Source: Botryllus schlosseri (Eukaryota; Chordata; Ascidiacea; Stolidobranchia; Styelidae). Taken from it: a stretch of 20,577 nt of DNA. The notes beneath the pieces were generated by a model that saw nothing but the letters and a program-made list of their open reading frames with translations, was not told the origin of the DNA and made no database searches. How positions within the stretch are numbered: position 1 is the stretch's first letter; each line of letters opens with the position of its first letter. Positions 15,901-20,577 of the stretch are shown in pieces. The stretch spans positions 1-20,577 of the forward strand of contig ATSW01016049.1 of assembly GCA_000444245.1 (NCBI GenBank). The letters run 5' to 3'. The translations under genes were made by a program, and so were the position numbers.

Positions 15901-18837
15901 TGTTTCATATTTTTGATTGAGTGAATTGTCATAAGAACCGCATGAAGTAGTTTAAACACGTCTTGGAAATTGCTACATCTACTTAAGTAGAAATTTACAG
16001 CATTACTTCTACTCGAATTGCAGCGCCGACTACCTTGAACGCGTCTTGACAAAGCGCATAAGACACCAACAGTGCATCAAAGACTTCATGAAATAAAACT
16101 TGTGGGTTACATAAGTCTAACCTCATTAATAGTGATGGATTTTGTAATCCTTTTATATTTTTTTCCAACTGTTCTGTCCGATTACGAGATTCCCATAAAA
16201 ATAGGCTAGTAATCGTAAAATGTAGCACAAATAGTCTTGCAAAACTATTGGATAGTCCAAACCTTGAAAATAACGAGGACCATAAGCTGGTAATTTTAAA
16301 AAGGACTAAAACATAATGGAAACAACAGCCCTCGTGGGGTGCATATACTGTTCGGTCAGACCCCAGGCCTTCAACGAAAGTAAAGTACTCGCGCGCTCGA
16401 GCAAATTGAGAATCGGCCGCTGTGAATTCTCTCATTTCGCCACATCTGTACACCCAGTCAAATGTACTCACGTCGGCGATGAGCAGAGGAGCGGGGAAGA
16501 GCCCTTTGGTCTGCGCCTTCACTTTTCCCTTCACCATGGTCTCGAAGAAATAATTGCGGAACGACGGGAATCCCAACAGGTAGCGAATCGCTCCTGAAAC
16601 AAAAATCGAAGCACGTCACGCAAAACCTAGCGATACACGGACAATAATTTACTTACTTTCTTGGAACGGGTATTTTCGTTCGGGGATCTTAACGCTACCG
16701 GTAGACAGACCCCGTGCGACATCGACGGCTACTTGTTCCAGATACTGCATCGTGGCCGTCTCTGGGTCTTGAAGGCCGGGACCTGAAACAGAGCAAATCG
16801 GTTCCGAAACACAGGTTATCTGGGGTAGAATGTATAGTTCTTAACATCACTCAAGCAGAGGATCACCACGTAAAAGAGATAGGCTTAACTTTTTGTCACG
16901 TTCGCAATAAATAATATCACGAACCACTGCAAGTCCAGTGATCTAACAGTTACCAATGAATTCAGCATTAGAAATGTCGAAACAATTAATAGCCCACTAT
17001 GAAAGTAATGCTGCAATATTGCGTCAATGAAGTCGAAAACGAATGCTTCACCGAATATGAGCATAAATTACGGTATACAGAACTTGAACTCGACATGATG
17101 AAATCAGCATTGGCGAATTTGGTATTAAAAATGTAATGATGGTTATTATTATGAAAATGATGCATCAATATTGGATAAATAAATTCAAAAATGAACGTTT
17201 CACTGAATTTAAGCATGAATTGTGAAATACGTTTCTTGCTATGCGTGTATTTGGGTTGGGGGTTGGTGGAACCTATAATGCAATCCATCGAATGCAACAT
17301 ACATGCCCAATTCATCAATCTCTCTCTTATGTAATGTAATCCGGATATTGCAATTGTGGGCCACAGGCTCCCCAACAACCATCACTCTCACTACACACAT
17401 ATTCAATGCACATCGGCAGTTGTAACTTTTTTCCAGCCACTTGCAGCAAGCAAATTCGCAGCCTACTTGATACGGAATAGAAGCATACTATAAATTCATG
17501 TAACCGATAATAATATAAAGCTGGATATGACGCAGTCAAATCCTAAATATGCGTAAAATATCCTAGGTCAAAACGTCTTTAAAATAGCCATACTGTAACC
17601 GCTGCAATGACGTACAACAACCCGCATCTTGAAAATCAAAGACTCGTACCTAACGGCTCCACGAGATGATCGACGAGATTCATTCTCTTCGCCTTACGAG
17701 CAGGGATGTTCTTTCCCGTCAAAGCCATGTCGAGAGCGCCTTGGATTCCGACAAGTTTGGGGAGCCTCTGGGTACCGCCGGCCCCTGCAAAAACCAACTT
17801 GAAATTGACCACATATCAGACGTGGTCAGTAACCAAGTACTTCCAATTCTTCAGATTACTCAAGTAGGTTTTCCTTATCACTACAAGTGGTTTTGTTTTC
17901 AGACTACTTCCACTTTTACTCAACAGATTTTTAGATAGCGATAGATAGCGTAGTGGTTGAACGTCCAGCTTCATGATCGATAGGCTGAGGGTTCAAACCT
18001 AGGCCGGGTCACGCCAAAGACCTGATCAGTAAAACTGGTATCTGTGGCTTCCCCGCTTGGAGCTGAGCATTTCAACAGTAGCATCGAGGAGTGATACAAG
18101 ACTTCGGACGTAACCCTTCCCGAATATCATCATAATTCGATCCCTCGAACCAATATTTTTCCGTAAAACCACTTACTAACCCACCTCCGATTAACTACTC
18201 AAGTACCCGGCACCGCTGCCAAATCCACTTTTTAGAAGTCCAAAGCTTCTTGGAGGTACAGAACTACAACAATTGAATAGTATATTCATATTGCAATGAG
18301 CCCGGATATTTTCGGCTGACACTCGTCAGGGGTATTCGTCAGCAGCTAGTAGAGAATTGGAAAGAACGTTGTCTATCAACGATCGTGTCACAAAATATGA
18401 CGTCACAGGCATGAAATTTCGAATAAGACAGGATTCCTTGAGTTTTTCATACCTTTCAAATGCTACTTCCATCGAACTAGTTTTGACATATCTTGGAAAT
18501 TGGTACTTCTACTTGTAACTGAGCAGAAATTTATAGGGTTAGTTATAGTAGAGCACCAACACTGACTACATTAACCACCTCTGGCATTAATCCTATTGCG
18601 ATCTACACACCTGGCAGCAGGCCGAGCATCACTTCCGGCACGCCAAGGTTTGTCCTTTTATCGGTTGTGGCGATACGGTAATGGCAAGCCAAAGTCAGCT
18701 CCAGTCCGCCGCCGAGCGCCATTCCGTGTATCGCCGCGACGAAAGGCTTGTGGCTGTTTTCGATGTCGTTGAACATTTTCTGTCCGTCGGCCGCCAGTTT
18801 CGTCGTGTCTTCCTCGGTTCCGGCTCTTTGGATCATG
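9756..18837 (-). CDS. HADHA: HADHA, trifunctional enzyme subunit alpha, mitochondrial; 14 exons, 5' end missing
   Basis: The mitochondrial trifunctional protein alpha subunit performs the hydratase and NAD-dependent 3-hydroxyacyl-CoA dehydrogenase steps of long-chain beta-oxidation, at the inner membrane together with HADHB. Fourteen exons splice in phase to 661 residues, aligning end to end with human residues 106-763. The crotonase domain has ALGGGLE with Glu46 and GVPEV with Glu68 (human Glu151 and Glu173). The Rossmann motif [10 protein letters not shown] begins near residue 263. The dehydrogenase pair is His395 in [10 protein letters not shown] and Glu407 (human His498 and Glu510). The C-terminus ends [12 protein letters not shown]. 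All catalytic residues in the window are intact, so the gene looks functional. The transit peptide and the GADI oxyanion-hole segment are missing and should lie beyond 20577, because the first exon here begins in mid-codon after an acceptor. Confidence 0.97.
9969..10023 (-). CDS. HADHA: HADHA window exon 13 (55-nt small exon)
   Basis: The acceptor TTGTTTAG|CTCG opens [18 protein letters not shown], matching human [18 protein letters not shown]. The donor is the weak GTTACG (9968 down to 9963). Skipping this exon would shift the frame. Confidence 0.94.
10257..10347 (-). CDS. HADHA: HADHA window exon 12
   Basis: It reads [20 protein letters not shown] then [10 protein letters not shown] and ends CCG|GTGAGT, phase 0. 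It matches human [20 protein letters not shown]. Confidence 0.95.
10413..10527 (-). CDS. HADHA: HADHA window exon 11
   Basis: The acceptor ATTCCGCAG|GGCG completes Gly and reads [20 protein letters not shown]. It ends DPSV across GT|GTAAGT, phase 2; the next intron is 65 bp. Confidence 0.94.
10665..11213 (+). repeat. 'TACTTCTACTCAAGTA' repeat in HADHA intron, two halves
   Basis: The left half (about 10665-10790) reads GCTCAGTAACAAAGCACTTTC, AAATACTCAAACAGGATTTG and ACTTACTCACGTAGTTTTG. The right half (about 11085-11213) reads GAAGTAGTTTAGACATGTCTTG, ACTTCTACTTCTACGCGAGTAG and GACCACCCTCTG. About 300 bp between the halves (10790-11085) is not recognised and may be an inserted sequence. The family has no coding capacity. 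Confidence 0.55.
11273..11387 (-). CDS. HADHA: HADHA window exon 10
   Basis: The acceptor TGTGTCCAG|GTCGG opens [20 protein letters not shown]. It ends MVAAGFA plus G at GCCG|GTATGC, phase 1. Confidence 0.95.
11593..12250. repeat. Degenerate tandem repeat, period about 150 bp, in HADHA intron
   Basis: Units can be followed by recurring blocks. GTGGACGGAATTGAGCCACA with TTGGTGTGCATCAT at about 11620 recurs as GGTTGGAATGGAGCCAAAG with TTGGTGTGCAGCAT at about 11771. CTTTGAAAGT recurs at 11930 and 12081. TCGAAATAACCAGCTGGAGCC at 12034 recurs as TCAAATAACCCGCTGGATCC at 12183. The first two units are clearly related to each other, as are the last ones; the link between the two groups is weaker. 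The array reaches almost to the exon at 12279. Confidence 0.6.
12279..12569 (-). CDS. HADHA: HADHA window exon 9 (dehydrogenase catalytic centre)
   Basis: This 97-codon exon starts [17 protein letters not shown] with the catalytic His and Glu, continues [16 protein letters not shown] and ends GTATLLDE at the donor GAG|GTGCGT, phase 0. Beyond this donor the reading frame stays open for about 90 more codons in the intron; that extension is intronic repeat, not protein. Confidence 0.97.
12628..12714 (-). CDS. HADHA: HADHA window exon 8
   Basis: This 29-codon exon, [18 protein letters not shown] through SKRPEK, is conserved almost unchanged from the human protein. The donor GTTCGT is weak; the following intron is only 58 bp. 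Confidence 0.96.
12901..13234. mobile_element. Non-autonomous hAT-type MITE, copy 2, in HADHA intron
   Basis: It starts CAGTGGTTCTCAACCT and ends AGGTTGAGATCCATTC, and is flanked by an exact 8-bp target duplication GACTAACA (12893-12900 and 13235-13242). It shares internal blocks and a GGGGCGCGCCCC-type palindrome with copy 1 at 603-924. The exact duplication suggests a younger insertion than copy 1. Confidence 0.92.
13260..13590 (+). repeat. Partial copies of the 'TACTTCTACTCAAGTA' repeat in HADHA intron
   Basis: A right-end-like piece (about 13262-13330, AGAGTAGTAACTTGTTACTG then ACCGCCTCTAC) is followed by a left-half piece (about 13455-13585: GCGGTCAGTAACGAAGTGC, TATTCAAGTAGGTTTTGCC, TTGAACAGTTTTTCAATAAA). 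Order and boundaries suggest two neighbouring fragments. Confidence 0.5.
13658..13793 (-). CDS. HADHA: HADHA window exon 7
   Basis: The acceptor GTGTTTCAG|ATTCG leads into [16 protein letters not shown] and [19 protein letters not shown], the second half of the Rossmann domain. The donor is GCG|GTATGT, phase 0. Confidence 0.96.
13794..14243 (-). other. HADHA intron without recognised repeat
   Basis: This 450-bp intron separates the NAD-fold exon and the following exon. I see no repeat copy, RNA gene or conserved block in it. Confidence 0.5.
14244..14414 (-). CDS. HADHA: HADHA window exon 6 (NAD-binding fold)
   Basis: It begins by completing Glu, then [19 protein letters not shown], the dinucleotide-binding GxGxxGxG loop. 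It ends KRKKITT across the donor AC|GTAAGT, phase 2. Confidence 0.96.
14908..15211. mobile_element. TA-flanked MITE with GGGTTACC inverted ends, copy 2, in HADHA intron
   Basis: The ends GGGTTACC (14908-14915) and GGTAATCC (15204-15211) lie between TA dinucleotides (14906-14907 and 15212-15213). AAGAGGACACTTTTCAAAA and ATTTGGGCGTCCT are shared with copy 1 at 8716-9050. This copy has no n bases. Confidence 0.82.
15516..15682 (-). CDS. HADHA: HADHA window exon 5
   Basis: The acceptor CAACACAG|GTAATC opens [14 protein letters not shown]. The exon contains [12 protein letters not shown] and [13 protein letters not shown], and ends GA|GTGAGT, phase 2. Confidence 0.95.
15776..16048 (+). repeat. 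'TACTTCTACTCAAGTA' repeat, most complete copy
   Basis: Motifs in order: AAAGTAATTATACTTTTTCA, ATTTACTTAAGTGGTTATG, ACTACCACTTCTACTTGGAAC, AGGTAAAATTACTCATG, GAAGTAGTTTAAACACGTCTTG, ACATCTACTTAAGTAGAAAT and GACTACCTTGAACGCGTCTTG. The about 270-bp length seems close to full size. Imperfect inverted subrepeats give it fold-back potential. Confidence 0.6.
16472..16593 (-). CDS. HADHA: HADHA window exon 4
   Basis: A 63-bp intron separates it from the previous exon. It reads [18 protein letters not shown] and ends [14 protein letters not shown] at the donor GAC|GTGAGT, phase 0. KGLFPAP is strongly conserved in HADHA. Confidence 0.95.
16657..16782 (-). CDS. HADHA: HADHA window exon 3
   Basis: The acceptor GTTTCAG|GTCCC completes Gly and reads [20 protein letters not shown]. 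The donor is GAAA|GTAAGT, phase 1. It covers the linker helices after the crotonase fold. Confidence 0.94.
16957..17231. repeat. Diverged direct duplication, period about 150 bp, in HADHA intron
   Basis: TATGAAAGTAATGCTGCAATATTG (16998) recurs as TATGAAAATGATGCATCAATATTGG (17150), and CGAATGCTTCACCGAATATG recurs as TGAACGTTTCACTGAATTTA, both exactly 152 bp apart. TTCAGCATTAGAAAT (16961) and ATCAGCATTGGCGAAT (17103) extend the repeat to the left. Confidence 0.6.
17650..17784 (-). CDS. HADHA: HADHA window exon 2
   Basis: The acceptor TTTTTGCAG|GGGCC completes the Gly codon of LLPG and continues [12 protein letters not shown]. The exon ends in HLVEPL plus one base at the donor TTAG|GTACGA. It is the rest of the crotonase core. 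Confidence 0.95.
17938..18165 (+). mobile_element. tRNA-derived SINE
   Basis: A pol III A box TAGCGTAGTGG (17946-17956) and B box GGTTCAAACC (17990-17999) are spaced as in a tRNA gene. The sequence does not fold into an intact tRNA and continues into an unrelated body (about 18005-18120), so it is a SINE rather than a gene. It sits inside the split repeat at 17817-18583. The 3' limit is approximate and no clear target duplication is seen. Confidence 0.65.
18269..18433 (-). repeat. Dispersed repeat with hammerhead-like core, copy A
   Basis: The plus strand begins ACAATTGAATAGTATATTCATA and ends AATATGACGTCACAGGCATG plus about 20 bp. On the minus strand it contains CTGACGAGTGTCAGCCGAAA (18310-18329), fitting the CUGANGA...GAAA spacing of hammerhead ribozymes. 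Copies B and C lie at 19386-19545 and 20030-20130. Family assignment is open. Confidence 0.6.
18611..18837 (-). CDS. HADHA: HADHA window exon 1 (crotonase active site)
   Basis: The acceptor GGTTTTTAG|C precedes the third base of a codon followed by [10 protein letters not shown]. The exon carries [16 protein letters not shown] and [12 protein letters not shown], including the two hydratase glutamates. The donor is CCAG|GTGTGT, phase 1. It corresponds to human residues 105-181. Confidence 0.95.
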
Positions 18838-19385
18838 CTAAAAACCGGGTAGTTTGCATTTATACTGAGACAAGAAGATTTACTATTTTCATATTCTGTT
18901 ATAGATTAATGTCATAATCCGATATTGACTGAAATTCCTTGAACAGTTTCACAAAAATTATTATTAGAAATTTGTGTACAACTTTCAAATTGATTTCAAA
19001 TTGATCGTAAATCTGGATTTTTTAAATCAAAATCCATGCTCATCTCTGCCAAGGGGGTCAGTTACACAATCTCTCCCAACTCTATCATAGTATTTTTCAA
19101 TTACCCGATGGCTTATATCGTTAGACAACTACTGTCTCACAGTTTTGTGAAGTTACAGATTATAATTACCAAGAAGAGGAGCCAGTAGGTACATTTGAGA
19201 CTTTCCTTGTTTTAATATAGGCAAAATCGTCACCACTTTCAAGCAACATGGCCCAACCTTCCGCATCGCTAATTCATTCCGGATATGCATTTTGAAGTAA
19301 TGAATGCTCAATTTTGTACTGGACAGGTAACTGATCAATTACTGAGATGCCTCGCCACAAAGTACATTTTATACTTTCTACTTAT
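18838..19385. other. Inferred HADHA intron sequence, no exon found
   Basis: Upstream of the acceptor at 18838-18839 on the minus strand I looked for the exon encoding the expected FIAGADI segment and found none. The stretch is AT-rich with no recognised repeat. Confidence 0.5.
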
Positions 19386-19545
19386 ACAATTGAATAGTAT
19401 ATTCATATTGAAATGAACCCGAATATTTTCGGCTGACACTCGTCAGGAGTAATCGTCAGCAACTAGTAGAGAATTCGAAAGAACAGCGCATATCAACAAT
19501 CGTAACACAAAATATGACGTCACCAGCACGAAATGTCGAATACGA
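19386..19545 (-). repeat. Dispersed repeat with hammerhead-like core, copy B
   Basis: It is co-linear with copy A from ACAATTGAATAGTATATTCATA to AATATGACGTCACCAGCACG. The core CTGACGAGTGTCAGCCGAAA (19427-19446, minus strand) is identical to that of copy A. Directly after it on the minus strand, ATATTC and GAATAT could form a 6-bp stem around a 16-base loop. Confidence 0.62.
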
Positions 19546-19745
19546 GAGCGTTCAATGTACTATTTTTAGATGATACACGAACTCTTTTTGTTGACACAGC
19601 CGTGGCTGGTGTATTTTGATAAAAGTCGACTCCAAGGCACACAAATGAAAGTGTGAGCGACCCTTCACGAGTACGCGAAATCTGTAGTCTCGATAATTTT
19701 TCGCGCAGACGGGATTATCCAACGGGTGCCTTTATTTTGTGCTAG

Positions 19746-19999
19746 GAAACTTATGAAAATTATGGAAACTTATGAAACTTATGAAACTTATGAAACTTAT
19801 GAAAACTTATGAAACTTATGAAAACTTATGAAACTTATGAAACTTATGAAAACTTATGAAACTTATGACACTTATGAAAACTTATGAGACTTATGGAAAC
19901 TTATGACAGTTATGAAAACTTATGAAACTTATGGAAACTTATGAGACTTACGAAAACTTATGTAACTTATGAAAACTTATGAAACTTATGGAAACTTAT
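19746..19999. repeat. Minisatellite, 27 units of GAAACTTAT / GAAAACTTAT
   Basis: Twenty-seven head-to-tail units are either 9 bp (GAAACTTAT) or 10 bp (GAAAACTTAT or GGAAACTTAT). From about 19867 to 19999 the 9- and 10-bp forms alternate strictly, so that part behaves as a 19-bp repeat. Substitutions are few and shared between units, indicating recent amplification. It lies between copies B and C of the dispersed repeat. Confidence 0.95.
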
Positions 20000-20029
20000 G
20001 AAGATAAAGAGCTCTTGGATGAAGAGCCG

Positions 20030-20130
20030 TTCAATATACAATTTAAGAATATCTTCCTATTGAAATGAACCCGATTATTTTCGGCTGAAACACGTCAGGG
20101 GTAATCGTCAGTAGCTAGTAGACAATAAAA
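20030..20130 (-). repeat. Dispersed repeat with hammerhead-like core, copy C (truncated)
   Basis: It contains TATTGAAATGAACCCGATTA, TTTCGGCTGAAACACGTCAG and GTAATCGTCAGTAGCTAGTAG in the same order as copies A and B, then diverges. In this copy the core reads CTGACGTGTTTCAG, so the CUGANGA word is altered. Confidence 0.55.
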
Positions 20131-20577
20131 AACAAACATTTCAAAGCAACAATCACAATGATATAATGAATACCAGCCAAAAAATCAATCAAATTTAGTT
20201 GAAACCGTCCTATATTATAAACCTGACTGGAAAGAAAAAATTTATTACCGTGAATTATACTGGACTCATTCACCTTTACTTTGCTTAAATTTATTTCGAA
20301 TGCCAAGTGAAAACCGTGGGCGTTGTCAGTGTGAAGTTGGATAACTTGGATAAATTTCACGACCAGTTGTGGAAATTGAGATAAATTCAGTTCATAACAA
20401 TTAAGTCAGAGTTCTTTGTTATAAGCACGAGAATGGCAAATATCTGTACAACAACCTCGGTTCGTTCCGGACTATACAGTTCAGTACTATTTTCCGGAAA
20501 ACCAGAAGTAGAGTAGATTCAAAATTGTAAAGTATTGAAAAATATCAGAATTAAATTAGCTGAGACTGCCAAGGCAC
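20131..20577. other. Right edge of window, no exon recognised
   Basis: AT-rich sequence with a short open frame on the minus strand (20115-20360) that does not align with the missing HADHA N-terminus. It is probably HADHA intron, since the missing first ~105 codons and the transit peptide must lie upstream of exon 18611-18837. Confidence 0.45.

Larger units (their letters stand above)
17817..18583 (+). repeat. Interrupted 'TACTTCTACTCAAGTA' repeat in HADHA intron
   Basis: The left end CAGACGTGGTCAGTAACC (17817) through TTTACTCAACAGATTTTTAG (about 17935) and the right part from ACTAGTTTTGACATATCTTG (about 18476) to GACTACATTAACCACCTCTG (about 18583) are the two halves of one copy. They have been split by a tRNA-like SINE and a copy of another repeat family. 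The ends form an imperfect inverted repeat CAGANGTGGT, a hAT-like end, but no matching 8-bp duplication is seen. Confidence 0.6.

Noticed and set aside
17938-18010. A true tRNA gene
   Set aside because: Box A and B are present, but the acceptor stem does not pair and the anticodon arm is not convincing; a SINE explains it better.
18269-18433. A complete, active hammerhead ribozyme
   Set aside because: Only the CUGANGA and GAAA core words are in place; stem II is weak and stem I and the cleavage triplet could not be located, so it is reported only as a hammerhead-like motif.
19746-19999. CRISPR-like array
   Set aside because: The 9/10-bp units are contiguous with no spacers, and the context is eukaryotic; it is a minisatellite.
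20115-20360. Possible N-terminal HADHA exon on the minus strand
   Set aside because: A faint likeness to the INSPNSKVNTL region is not supported by aligned residues or by splice sites in the required phase.

Overview
The window looks like genomic DNA of an invertebrate animal, species not identifiable from sequence alone. The evidence is spliced genes with consensus GT-AG introns, AT-rich introns and intergenic DNA against more GC-rich exons, and many short interspersed repeats. Two protein genes are secure, and they converge tail to tail.

Left part (1 to about 7600). Positions 1-3100 hold no convincing gene. They carry a hAT-type MITE with an 8-bp target duplication (603-924), the GC-rich end of a second hAT-like element (about 945-1100) and some hairpins. 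From about 3100 the sequence looks like a promoter and 5' leader: a CArG/TATA-like box at 3111 and an inverted CCAAT box at 3596. It leads into a two-exon Kruppel-like factor of the KLF10/KLF11 (TIEG, fly cabut) group. I infer a 27-codon first coding exon (3787-3867), a 769-bp intron containing a perfect CRE (TGACGTCA, 4387), and a large second exon (4637-6901) that encodes a Sin3-interaction-like helix, a proline-rich repression-like segment and three C2H2 zinc fingers.

Middle (about 6900-9755). This intergenic stretch between the two 3' ends is filled with repeats: three 3' tails of a GATT-ended retroposon, one copy of a 'TACTTCTACTCAAGTA'-type repeat, and a TA-flanked, mariner-like MITE that contains nearly all of the window's isolated n bases.

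Right part (9756-18837, minus strand). Here lie the last 14 coding exons of HADHA, the alpha subunit of the mitochondrial trifunctional protein (enoyl-CoA hydratase plus long-chain 3-hydroxyacyl-CoA dehydrogenase). Every exon joins the next in phase, giving 661 residues that match human residues 106-763. The first ~105 residues, including the transit peptide, are not found and probably lie beyond 20577. Four introns are 58-65 bp; all introns over 700 bp contain recognisable repeats.

Right end (18838-20577). Inferred HADHA intron DNA with repeats: two copies of a dispersed family carrying a hammerhead-like core motif (a third lies in the neighbouring intron) and a 27-unit 9/10-bp minisatellite.

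The two genes have no evident functional link. The most notable signals are the nested repeats in HADHA introns, the hammerhead-like repeat family, the ~150-bp degenerate tandem repeats in two introns, and the possible dual promoter of the KLF gene. I found no clearly new biological system.
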